From NCBI GenBank assembly GCA_003660235.1, contig QGON01000040.1, positions 1 through 33,229 of the forward strand: a DNA stretch of 33,229 nucleotides. Direction: 5' to 3'. This stretch comes from a bacterium endosymbiont of Escarpia laminata. Its GTDB lineage: Bacteria > Pseudomonadota > Gammaproteobacteria > Chromatiales > Chromatiaceae. Positions 17,396-24,526 of this stretch are shown in pieces. The notes under the pieces are model-generated. The model was not told where the DNA came from. It was given only the letters and a program-made list of their open reading frames with translations, and did not search any database. The first letter of the stretch is position 1; each line of letters begins with the position of its first letter. The position numbers and the translations under genes are program-made.

Positions 17396-17422
17396 TTGGC
17401 ACTCCCCATCGGAGAGTGCTAA
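17396..17422 (+). promoter_or_regulatory. CIRCE element (HrcA operator) upstream of rpoH
   Basis: TTGGCACTC (17396-17404), nine bases, then GAGTGCTAA (17414-17422). The CIRCE consensus is TTAGCACTC-N9-GAGTGCTAA, so only one base differs and the spacer is exact. It ends 32 bp before the rpoH start codon. By established knowledge this is the binding site of the heat-shock repressor HrcA; its presence here predicts HrcA control of sigma-32 transcription. Confidence 0.9.
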
Positions 17423-17454
17423 TATCAAATTTGAGAAAAACACTGAGGTATTCA

Positions 17455-18306
17455 ATGGGTAAGGAACTCGTGATTCCCATGTCGCTGCCCACCGGCAGCA
17501 TCGACGCTTACATCAGCGCGGCTTATCGTCTGCCGATTCTGAGTGCGGAAGAGGAGCACAAGCTCGCTGTGCAACTGCGGGACAATAAAGACCTGGCGGC
17601 AGCCCGTTCGCTGGTCATGGCCCACGTACGCTTTGTGGTACGTATCGCACGCGGTTACTCCGGTTACGGCCTGGCCCTGCCCGACCTGGTGCAGGAAGGC
17701 ACCGTGGGGCTGATGAAGGCGGTCAAACGCTTCGACCCTGACATGGGCGTGCGTCTGGTCTCTTTTGCAGTACATTGGATCAAGGCGGAGATCCACGAGT
17801 TCATCCTGAAAAACTGGCGCATCGTCAAGGTGGCTACCACCAAGGCCCAGCGTAAGTTGTTCTTCAATCTGCGCAGCTCCAAAAAGCGTCTTGGCTGGTT
17901 CTCCCAAGAGGAAGTCGAGGGTGTGGCGAAAGATCTGGGCGTAAAGCCGGAGACCGTACTGGAGATGGAGTCCCGTCTGTATGGACAGGATATCGCCTTC
18001 GATGGTCCTGGTAGCGATGACGAGGATGGCCTGGTAGCCACCCCCGCCGGCTACCTGCGGGATATGAGTCTGGAGCCCGCCTCCAGGGTTGAGGCCGTAG
18101 ACAACGAAGATCACATGAAACAGCAGCTGCTCGCCGCCCTAGGTGACCTCGACGAACGCAGCCGCGCCATTCTTGAGACACGTTGGTTGGGCGAGAAGAA
18201 GGCCACCCTGCACGAATTGGCTGACCGTTTCGGCGTCTCTGCCGAGCGTATCCGTCAGATAGAGAAGAGCGCCATGGGCAAGCTGAAGGGCGTGCTTGCC
18301 GCCTGA
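17455..18306 (+). CDS. rpoH: RNA polymerase sigma-32 factor RpoH
   Basis: The heat-shock sigma factor, 283 residues, close to the 284 of E. coli. The ATG at 17455 is set by GAGG 7 bp upstream and by the N-terminus [27 protein letters not shown]; a longer open frame from 17338 crosses the CIRCE element and is not family sequence. Visible are region 2 ([46 protein letters not shown]), the RpoH box QRKLFFNLR, and region 4.2 ([28 protein letters not shown]). It is normally adjacent to ftsX but is separated from it here by about 11.8 kb. Confidence 0.98.
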   Translation: MGKELVIPMSLPTGSIDAYISAAYRLPILSAEEEHKLAVQLRDNKDLAAARSLVMAHVRFVVRIARGYSGYGLALPDLVQEGTVGLMKAVKRFDPDMGVRLVSFAVHWIKAEIHEFILKNWRIVKVATTKAQRKLFFNLRSSKKRLGWFSQEEVEGVAKDLGVKPETVLEMESRLYGQDIAFDGPGSDDEDGLVATPAGYLRDMSLEPASRVEAVDNEDHMKQQLLAALGDLDERSRAILETRWLGEKKATLHELADRFGVSAERIRQIEKSAMGKLKGVLAA

Positions 18307-18320
18307 TCGATCACTGTTGT

Positions 18321-18343
18321 AGAGACGGCATTTTGCCGTCTCT
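18321..18343. terminator. Hairpin between convergent rpoH and bioD
   Basis: A 10-bp perfect stem AGAGACGGCA (18321-18330) with TGCCGTCTCT (18334-18343) and a three-base loop, 14 bp after the rpoH stop and overlapping the bioD stop codon (18342-18344). It is well placed as a bidirectional terminator, though T-runs are poor. Confidence 0.65.
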
Positions 18344-19061
18344 ATTGACAGCTACGCTTACAACTTCCGCTCAGCTCCGTGGCCGCAACACACCTGTCAA
18401 GACACTCTCCCACAGCTTCCGCAGTCGGCCGCTCCATGTAAGGTATCTCTCCCAGACAGGGTGCAGGCATCCAGCTACAGAGGGTTTCAAGGTTTTCCCG
18501 CTGCGCATCCATATCCGGATCGATATGGTTGCCCACCCATCCTGCCAAACGCAGGCCAGAGCCCAAAATACTCTCTTCCGTGAGCAGGGTGTGGTTGATA
18601 CAGCCCAGCTTCAGCCCTACCACCAGGATCACCGGCAGATCGAGCAGCCGCACCAGATCGGGCAGGGTGACACCGTGACCCAACGGCACCCGCCAGCCGC
18701 CCACACCCTCCACAATGACCCGGTCAGCCTGAGTAGACAGTTCGACATAATCAGCTTGAATCTTCCTCAGACTGATCGGTCTCCCTTCCGACTTTGCTGC
18801 CAGATGAGGTGCGATAAACGCTTCATAGGCGAAGGGATTGACCTTTTCGTAGGGCAGTTGGATATCGGATTGGGCCTGAATTCTGAGCGCATCGTCGTTG
18901 CGCAGCCCTTCCGGGGTCGGGTCTGCACCTGCGGCCACCGGCTTCAAACCCACTACGCTGAGTCCCTCCGTCTGCAGCCGATGCATCAGTCCCAGAGTCA
19001 CCTCCGTCTTGCCGCAACCTGTGTCGGTACCGGTGATAAAAAAACCTTTATTGAAATTCAT
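18342..19061 (-). CDS. bioD: Dethiobiotin synthetase
   Basis: A 239-residue ATP-dependent enzyme that closes the ureido ring of dethiobiotin from 7,8-diaminopelargonate and CO2. The start at 19061 gives the family N-terminus with P-loop GTDTGCGKT (residues 11-19) and overlaps the bioC stop by 4 bp; a longer frame to 19130 reads into bioC and is rejected. VIVEGVGGWRVP is the second conserved nucleotide/substrate motif. It is the last gene of the bioB-F-H-C-D operon. bioA, needed for the preceding step, is not in the window. Confidence 0.97.
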   Translation of the reverse strand: MNFNKGFFITGTDTGCGKTEVTLGLMHRLQTEGLSVVGLKPVAAGADPTPEGLRNDDALRIQAQSDIQLPYEKVNPFAYEAFIAPHLAAKSEGRPISLRKIQADYVELSTQADRVIVEGVGGWRVPLGHGVTLPDLVRLLDLPVILVVGLKLGCINHTLLTEESILGSGLRLAGWVGNHIDPDMDAQRENLETLCSWMPAPCLGEIPYMERPTAEAVGECLDRCVAATELSGSCKRSCQ

Positions 19062-19924
19062 AGACTCTGTTTCAAGATATCGAGAGGAATGGAGGTCACC
19101 CCATCCTGGGTGCGCTGCTGGGGCGCCCATGCCAATCCGTAAACCACCTCGTAACTGGCGGGCAATCGCCCATCGTTGCGAAAAACCTCATAGGCGGTGA
19201 ACATTGCCTGTAGCCGACCCTTGCCGGTCAGTCCCTGTTGCCGCCCACGGGTGACATTATGCGCGCCCAACGCCTTGAGATCACGCATCAGTCCCGGCAC
19301 ATCCTCGTAAGTCAGCTGCATACGATCCACATCCACCACCGGATCGGAGAAACCCGCCCGCAACATAACGTCGCCGATGTCGTGCATATCGGGAAAAGGG
19401 CTGACATGGGGATAACCATCCACCTCGGCCCAGCTCTGGCGCAGCTCTTTGAGGGTATCCGGACCAAAGGTGGAGAACATCAGCAGGCCATTGGGACGCA
19501 ATACCCGCAGGAACTCGCTGAAGGTCTGCTCCAGATTGTTGCACCACTGCAAGGCAGCATTGGAGAAGAGCAGATCCACACTCTGATCCGCCAGCGGCAA
19601 CTGCTCCGCATCGGCGCAGAGACAGCGTGGACGCCTGAACAGGGAACCCCGTTTACGCGTCCGCTGCAGCATCGGCAGGGCAAAATCCAGCGCCAGGATG
19701 CGTGCCTTCCTGTACTGCTTGGCAAGTGCAGCAGTGGCCTCCCCGGTACCTGCCCCCACATCCAGCACCACGGACGGTTGATGGCGGATATAACTCAGGC
19801 GTTCGAGCATCCGCCGGGCGGTCTCCCGCTGCAATACCGCCACCTCATCATAACTGGCGGCAGAGCGTTCAAAGGCCCGGCGGGCCTGACGCTTGTCGAT
19901 ATGAGCGACGGGCTTACTGCTCAC
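19058..19924 (-). CDS. bioC: Malonyl-ACP O-methyltransferase
   Basis: A 288-residue SAM-dependent methyltransferase that caps malonyl-ACP as a methyl ester so that fatty acid synthesis can build the pimeloyl chain. It opens with the BioC-type segment (DKRQARRAFERSAASYDEVAVLQRE), followed by SAM motif I VVLDVGAGTGEAT (about residue 55) and LLFSNAALQWCNNLEQTFSEFLRVLRPNGLL. The ATG at 19924 lies inside the end of bioH (11-bp overlap) and the stop overlaps bioD by 4 bp. Confidence 0.96.
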   Translation of the reverse strand: MSSKPVAHIDKRQARRAFERSAASYDEVAVLQRETARRMLERLSYIRHQPSVVLDVGAGTGEATAALAKQYRKARILALDFALPMLQRTRKRGSLFRRPRCLCADAEQLPLADQSVDLLFSNAALQWCNNLEQTFSEFLRVLRPNGLLMFSTFGPDTLKELRQSWAEVDGYPHVSPFPDMHDIGDVMLRAGFSDPVVDVDRMQLTYEDVPGLMRDLKALGAHNVTRGRQQGLTGKGRLQAMFTAYEVFRNDGRLPASYEVVYGLAWAPQQRTQDGVTSIPLDILKQSL

Positions 19925-20690
19925 TGCTTCTCTCCAAAAAGGTTTCTATCAGCGCCAACGTCTCATCCTGATGGGAGAGAAAAGGCGCATGGGCCGCAGC
20001 GGAAATTCTATGCACTTCCGCCTGGGGCAACATAGCCAGCAACAGATCTGCGGCGGCGGCCGGAACCAGCGTATCCCGCTCGCCATAGAGCCAGAGTGTC
20101 GGCATCTGCAGAGCAGCCAGATCCTCTCGCAGATCAACATTTTTCAGCAGCGACAATCCTGTCTCCAGGGCTGTAGGTTGCGGCTCAGGCTTCTCCATCA
20201 GACGGACCTTGAGGGCGCGCAATGTGGTGCGGGCCTCATCACTGCCACGCACCTGCAGGGCGAGAAAACGCTCCAGCGTCTTGCGATGATCCTGCTTCAG
20301 GGATGTGGCAAACTGTTCGAGGGTCTTGTCTGCCATGGCATGGGGCCAGCTTTGCCCCTGCACAAACCGTGGGGTTCCCGCCAGGGAGATCAACCTCTGC
20401 ACCCGTTCCGGCTGATCCAGCGCAACCTGCAGCGCAACCTGCGCCCCGAGAGACCAACCGATCCAGACCGCTCGCGCCGGGGCCACTGCAAGACAGGCAT
20501 CCGCCCACTCCCTGAGACTGCGCTCACCGGCGAAGGGACTGTCACCATGTCCCGGCAGATCAATTAGGATCACTCGCCGATTTTCGGCCAGACGTTCGGC
20601 AACACCGCCCCAGACCGCCGAGTTCATGCCCCAACCGTGCAGCAACACCAGCGATCCCCCCCGACCAAGGGTTTCCAGGCTGAGTTTCAT
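19914..20690 (-). CDS. bioH: Pimeloyl-ACP methyl ester carboxylesterase
   Basis: A 258-residue alpha/beta hydrolase that removes the methyl group from pimeloyl-ACP methyl ester, ending chain elongation. The triad is visible: nucleophile S80 in GWSLG, D206 in GERDTLVP and H234 in AHAPFLSH, almost exactly the E. coli positions (82, 207, 235). [12 protein letters not shown] forms the oxyanion region. The start overlaps the bioF stop by 4 bp. In E. coli bioH stands alone; here it is inside the bio operon. Confidence 0.96.
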   Translation of the reverse strand: MKLSLETLGRGGSLVLLHGWGMNSAVWGGVAERLAENRRVILIDLPGHGDSPFAGERSLREWADACLAVAPARAVWIGWSLGAQVALQVALDQPERVQRLISLAGTPRFVQGQSWPHAMADKTLEQFATSLKQDHRKTLERFLALQVRGSDEARTTLRALKVRLMEKPEPQPTALETGLSLLKNVDLREDLAALQMPTLWLYGERDTLVPAAAADLLLAMLPQAEVHRISAAAHAPFLSHQDETLALIETFLERSSEQ

Positions 20691-21850
20691 CTGTCCACTT
20701 CCGGCAGTTCCGCCAACACTTCCAGCAGCCGTTCCAACTGGGCATCACTATGGCTTGCACTGAGGGTGATACGCAGCCGCGCACTGCCCTCCGGCACAGT
20801 GGGGGGACGAATGGCGGAGACCAGAATCCCCTGCGCCTCCAGATGGCGGCTCCAGGTCAACGCCCGACCAGCGCTACCCGCCACGATTGGCTGGATTGGT
20901 GTCTCCGATGCCACCAGGGAGAGACCAAATCCCGCCACCTGCCCCCTGAAACGGGTGATCAACTTTTGCAGACGTTCGCGACGCCAGGACTCCTCCTGCG
21001 CAATCTGCAGACTGACCAGCGTCGCTTCGGCCAGGGCCGGTGGGGTGGCAGTCGTATAGACATAAGAACGCGCCTGCTGAATCAAGGTCTCGATCAGGAC
21101 CTCGCTGCCTGCGACAAAAGCGCCAAATGTCCCCAGCGCCTTGCCGAGAGTACCCATCAGGATCGGCACCTCCTTTTCACTCAGGCCAAAGTGGCTGGTG
21201 CAGCCGCCTCCGGTTTCACCCAGCACACCGAGGCCGTGGGCATCGTCCACCATCAGCCAGGCGTTATTTTGCGCAGCCAGCCGGGCCAAGTCCGGTAGGG
21301 GCGCAAGATCGCCATCCATGCTGAAGATGCCATCGGTGACGATCAAACGCCGTCCCTCCCCCTCCGCCCTCAACTGCCGTTCCAGGCTGCTGGCATCGGC
21401 ATGCTGATAGCGTTTCATCCTGGCTCTGGAAAGCACTCCGGCATCCACCAGTGAGGCGTGATTGAGCCGGTCTTCGAAAAGCAGATCGCCGCGTCCCAAA
21501 AGGGCGGATACCACACCGAGATTGGCCATATAACCGGTGGAGAAGAGCAGCGCCCTGGGCCGTCCGGTAAAGACCGCCAGCGCCTCTTCCAGCGCCTCAT
21601 GGGCACGACTGTGACCGCTGATCAGATGTGCTGAGCCACTGCCCACACCATAACGCCCGGCGCCCTGCTGCAACGCCCGGATCACCTCTGGATGGTTGGC
21701 CAGCCCAAGGTAATCGTTGCTGCAGAAAGAGAGCATCGGACGGCCATCCACCAGTAACTCAGGCTGCTGCGGACCATCGACCGTCCGCCGGGCGCGATAG
21801 AGATCGTCCCGGCGGCGTTGGTTCAGGTTTTGTTGGAGAGTAATAAACAT
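20687..21850 (-). CDS. bioF: 8-amino-7-oxononanoate synthase
   Basis: A 387-residue PLP enzyme that condenses pimeloyl-ACP with alanine. PLP lysine K237 sits in [13 protein letters not shown]; also visible are [15 protein letters not shown], the His-containing [12 protein letters not shown] and the [13 protein letters not shown] motif. The ATG at 21850 is used because homologous sequence starts there; it lacks a Shine-Dalgarno sequence because a 19-bp inverted repeat begins at the start codon. An in-frame ATG at 21886 would lie inside the repeat element. Confidence 0.95.
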   Translation of the reverse strand: MFITLQQNLNQRRRDDLYRARRTVDGPQQPELLVDGRPMLSFCSNDYLGLANHPEVIRALQQGAGRYGVGSGSAHLISGHSRAHEALEEALAVFTGRPRALLFSTGYMANLGVVSALLGRGDLLFEDRLNHASLVDAGVLSRARMKRYQHADASSLERQLRAEGEGRRLIVTDGIFSMDGDLAPLPDLARLAAQNNAWLMVDDAHGLGVLGETGGGCTSHFGLSEKEVPILMGTLGKALGTFGAFVAGSEVLIETLIQQARSYVYTTATPPALAEATLVSLQIAQEESWRRERLQKLITRFRGQVAGFGLSLVASETPIQPIVAGSAGRALTWSRHLEAQGILVSAIRPPTVPEGSARLRITLSASHSDAQLERLLEVLAELPEVDR

Positions 21851-22003
21851 AGGCGAAAGGTTAAAGGTCAAAGGCGGCCGTGCCATTGGATGGGCCGCAC
21901 TTTGTAGCCAGGATGCCCGATCCGCTACGCTTGATCGGGCCTACACTTTTCCTGGTAACAATAACCACGATGAAGCTCAGTCGCCCTTTAACCTTTCGCC
22001 TAT
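21849..22003. repeat. 155-bp inverted-repeat element between bioB and bioF (MITE/BIME-like)
   Basis: ATAGGCGAAAGGTTAAAGG at 21849-21867 is repeated in perfect inverse orientation at 21985-22003. Between them are two hairpins: GCGGCC/GGCCGC (about 21875-21897) and GCCCGATC/GATCGGGC (about 21915-21940), the second resembling a common gammaproteobacterial REP core. The left end shows degenerate 7-base steps (AAAGGTT AAAGGTC AAAGGCG). The inverted repeats overlap the bioF start codon and the bioB stop codon, so the whole intergenic region is this element. Confidence 0.75.
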
Positions 22004-23010
22004 CCCAACCCCGCCTTCCTGCAAGGCGTCTTCGCAGCCTTCACTTCTGACTCAACGACCTGTTCCATCTGCATACCCAGGCGGTCAAACAGGATCCGGT
22101 CGCTGTTTGTTTCCGGGTTGTCGGTAGTGAGTAAGCGCTCACCATAGAAGACGGAGTTGGCCCCGGCGAGAAAACAGAGCGCCTGCATCTCATCGCTCAT
22201 TTCATTGCGTCCGGCGGAGAGCCGCACATAGGATACCGGCATCAAGATACGCGCTACCGCGATGGTGCGGATGAACTCAAACGGGTCCAGCGCATCGGTA
22301 CCGAAAAGCGGCGTACCCTCTACCTGTACCAGCAGATTGATCGGCACCGATTCCGGGTGTTTCTTGAGGTTGCACAACTCTCGCAACATGCTCGCCCGGT
22401 CACGGCGGGACTCGCCCATACCCAGGATGCCGCCGGAACAGATATTGATGTCGGCGTTGCGAACATGGGCCAGCGTTTCGAGCCGGTCCTCGAAGGTGCG
22501 GGTGGTGATGACGTTGCCGTAGAACTCCGGCGAGGTATCCAGGTTGTGGTTGTAGTAGTCGAGTCCCGCCTCATGCAGTTTGACTGCCTGGGGTTGTGTC
22601 AGCATGCCCAGGGTCAGACAGGTCTCCATGCCGAGATCATGCACCGCCTGCACCATTTCGATGACCCGCGCCAGGTTTTTGTCTGTAGGATTGCGCCAGG
22701 CCGCGCCCATGCAGAAACGGCTGGCACCCTTGGCCTTGGCCGCTTCCGCCGCCTCAACCACCTCGTCCAGGGGCAGCAGCTTCTCTTTCTCCAGGTCGGT
22801 GCTGTGTTTCGCACTCTGCGAACAGTAGCCGCAATCCTCCGAGCAGGCGCCGGTCTTGATGCTGAGCAGACTGCTCACCTGCACCTGATTGGGGTCGAAG
22901 TGGGCACGATGGGTGCTCTGCGCACGGAACAGCAGATCGTTGAAGGGCAGATTCAGCAACGCTTCGATCTCGTCGAGGCGCCAGTCATGGCGTAGAATGG
23001 TTTCGTTCAT
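22000..23010 (-). CDS. bioB: Biotin synthase
   Basis: A 336-residue radical-SAM enzyme that inserts sulfur into dethiobiotin. The [4Fe-4S] cysteines are C56, C60 and C63 in [12 protein letters not shown]; the [12 protein letters not shown] segment and the C-terminal [19 protein letters not shown] segment match the family. The ATG at 23010 follows the family N-terminus; an open frame to 23073 runs through the promoter and is rejected. It is the first gene of the operon, with a sigma-70 promoter and BirA-like operator upstream. Its C-terminal codons reach the inverted-repeat element. Confidence 0.97.
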   Translation of the reverse strand: MNETILRHDWRLDEIEALLNLPFNDLLFRAQSTHRAHFDPNQVQVSSLLSIKTGACSEDCGYCSQSAKHSTDLEKEKLLPLDEVVEAAEAAKAKGASRFCMGAAWRNPTDKNLARVIEMVQAVHDLGMETCLTLGMLTQPQAVKLHEAGLDYYNHNLDTSPEFYGNVITTRTFEDRLETLAHVRNADINICSGGILGMGESRRDRASMLRELCNLKKHPESVPINLLVQVEGTPLFGTDALDPFEFIRTIAVARILMPVSYVRLSAGRNEMSDEMQALCFLAGANSVFYGERLLTTDNPETNSDRILFDRLGMQMEQVVESEVKAAKTPCRKAGLG

Positions 23011-23018
23011 GGCGATCT

Positions 23019-23042
23019 TTGCGGGTTGACCAAATCCCGCAA
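23019..23042 (-). promoter_or_regulatory. Leader hairpin before bioB
   Basis: In the bioB leader TTGCGGG and CCCGCAA form a perfect 7-bp stem around a 10-base loop, ending 8 bases before the start codon, where the ribosome would bind. No good Shine-Dalgarno sequence is seen, so the hairpin may affect translation. Confidence 0.4.
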
Positions 23043-23069
23043 TAGTAAGGATCGAGCGCCCCCTGTCAA
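23042..23069 (-). promoter_or_regulatory. Sigma-70 promoter of the bioBFHCD operon
   Basis: On the minus strand TTGACA (complement of 23064-23069), a 16-bp spacer and TACTAT (complement of 23042-23047). The -35 hexamer lies inside the BirA-like half-site at 23063-23071, the usual geometry for repression. Confidence 0.7.
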
Positions 23070-23095
23070 CCAAGGATGGTTATGAAGGTTTACAA
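23063..23095. promoter_or_regulatory. BirA operator between bioB and comF
   Basis: On the plus strand CTGTCAACC (23063-23071), 15 bases, then GGTTTACAA (23087-23095). The gammaproteobacterial BirA box is TTGTAAACC-N14-16-GGTTTACAA: one half is perfect and the other matches seven of nine. It overlaps the bioB -35 box and also the first codons of comF. Confidence 0.85.
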
Positions 23096-23792
23096 CTGGA
23101 TAGATTTTGCACTAAACAGGCTCTACGCCTCCCGCTGCCGTCTCTGTGGAGACCAAGGGGCGCCGGGGCGGGATCTCTGCCCTGACTGCAAAAAGGATCT
23201 CTCTCACAACGCGCACTGCTGCAGGATCTGCGCCATCCCCCTGCCCCCCGCCGCACCTGAAAACACCTTATGCGGATCATGCGGCCACCGACAACCCAAC
23301 TTTGAGCAGTGTCTTGCCGCCTTGGTCTATGATCAGGAGGCAGGCCAATTGGTCAGTGGCCTGAAATTCCGCAACCAGCTCGGCAACGCCCGGCTGTTGG
23401 GGAATCTGCTCTGCAACTACCTGGAGACAAGAATCGATGAAAAACCGGACTTTATCCTGCCGGTGCCCCTGCATCGAAGCCGTCTGAAAACACGCGGCTA
23501 TAACCAGGCGCTGGAGATCGCCAGACCAGTGGGACGCCGATTCGGCATCCCTCTCCGGCCGAAAGTCTGTGTCAGGAATCGGGCCACGGAGGCACAGGTG
23601 GACCTGGACAAGGGCGACCGGGGGAAAAATATACGCGGCGCCTTCAGCGTAAAAAAGCCGGTGACAGGTTGCAGGATCGCACTGCTCGACGATGTGGTCA
23701 CTACCGGCAATACCGTCTCTGAACTGACCCGGGTTTTACGGCAGGCCGGAGCGGCCAGGGTGGATGTTTGGGCAGTGGCGCGGACGCCTTAG
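23082..23792 (+). CDS. comF: ComF family phosphoribosyltransferase-like protein
   Basis: A 236-residue ComF homologue, linked in other bacteria to DNA uptake and use of taken-up DNA. An N-terminal zinc-binding part has Cys pairs C19-x2-C22, C33-x2-C36 and later C46/C47-x2-C50, C64-x2-C67. The C-terminal part is a type I PRTase fold with the PRPP loop ALLDDVVTTGNTVSE and RNRATEAQVDLDKGDRGKNIRGAF. The ATG at 23082 is chosen because AAGGA sits 5 bp before it; an ATG at 23076 adds two residues. It is divergent from bioB and next to the biotin genes, as often in gammaproteobacteria; its start lies inside the BirA operator. Confidence 0.93.
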   Translation: MKVYNWIDFALNRLYASRCRLCGDQGAPGRDLCPDCKKDLSHNAHCCRICAIPLPPAAPENTLCGSCGHRQPNFEQCLAALVYDQEAGQLVSGLKFRNQLGNARLLGNLLCNYLETRIDEKPDFILPVPLHRSRLKTRGYNQALEIARPVGRRFGIPLRPKVCVRNRATEAQVDLDKGDRGKNIRGAFSVKKPVTGCRIALLDDVVTTGNTVSELTRVLRQAGAARVDVWAVARTP

Positions 23793-23830
23793 CGCTTGGG
23801 TCTAATTCATCACAGCTGGTTGCGAAACGT

Positions 23831-23850
23831 CGGCGGGGCGCCGCTCCTAC
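23831..23850 (+). repeat. REP-like half element
   Basis: CGGCGGGGCGCCGCTCCTAC repeats the right arm of the hairpin at 16336-16396 and extends it by TAC, which the left arm there also carries in inverse form. It lies between the convergent comF and gspB genes, a typical place for REP sequences. Confidence 0.65.
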
Positions 23851-23890
23851 AACCACCAGCTTGCGACTGGGTTATTTATTCGTATCAGCG

Positions 23891-24526
23891 CTACTGATTG
23901 CCGATCGGCAGCTTGAATCGCTCACCCATGTGCTCAAGTACCACTCCATCCGTCAGAATCTCCGACAGTAACGGACCTGCGGCCAGATAGTCTCCTTCCC
24001 GGTACTTCTCCAGGTTGATCAACACGTAACGACGTTTGGGCTGGTCATTGTAACTATGCACATCGATATTGAGCTCTGGCAGATTATCCACAAATCCCGG
24101 CGGCAGCTCGCTGATCGATTTTGGTGGGCTCTGGAGTACAGGGGCCGGAGATTCCTTAACAACTGGCGTCGTGAACGAGGGAGATTCCGGTTCAGGTGGC
24201 TGGATTTTCAGTTTCTGCGCAGTGGCCACCTGTGGCTGTAGAGGCACAGGCTTTTGCGGCTGCGGAGCAGAGAACGCCGGTGCCTCCGGTCTGGCAGGCT
24301 GCATGTCGGGTACCAACGCCGGACCAGACACCATCTGCTGCGGATCCTCCTGTCCCAAATAGAGACCCAACAGCAACATGCCCAAGCCCAGGAATACCAG
24401 CGCCGCGATACCGAACCATCGGGATTGCCCCAAATCCTGCTGGGTGTTGACTGCACCGAGCCGGGGCACCTGACCAATCCGATGCTGGCGCTCCGCTTTT
24501 TTCAGGGCATCGAGAATCAGCGACAT
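23891..24526 (-). CDS. gspB: GspB/ExeB-type general secretion pathway protein B
   Basis: A 211-residue inner-membrane protein. The N-terminus MSLILDALKKAERQHRIGQVP is the usual GspB cytoplasmic segment; a membrane span follows (about residues 37-58), then a Pro/Gln/Glu-rich periplasmic linker, then the conserved C-terminal domain (LPELNIDVHSYNDQPKRRYVLINLEKYREGDYL...GVVLEHMGERFKLP). ExeB works with ExeA to insert the type II secretin through peptidoglycan. Its ATG directly follows the TAA of the ExeA-like gene. Confidence 0.92.
   Translation of the reverse strand: MSLILDALKKAERQHRIGQVPRLGAVNTQQDLGQSRWFGIAALVFLGLGMLLLGLYLGQEDPQQMVSGPALVPDMQPARPEAPAFSAPQPQKPVPLQPQVATAQKLKIQPPEPESPSFTTPVVKESPAPVLQSPPKSISELPPGFVDNLPELNIDVHSYNDQPKRRYVLINLEKYREGDYLAAGPLLSEILTDGVVLEHMGERFKLPIGNQ

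Noticed and set aside
17338-17454. N-terminal extension of RpoH
   Set aside because: The extra 39 codons run through the CIRCE element, are unlike RpoH proteins, and a good GAGG site marks the ATG at 17455.
23011-23073. N-terminal extension of BioB
   Set aside because: The added 21 codons cover the promoter and leader hairpin; the family sequence begins at 23010.
18820-24526. Complete biotin pathway
   Set aside because: bioA (diaminopelargonate aminotransferase) was looked for and is not in the window; the operon covers BioC, BioH, BioF, BioD and BioB only.
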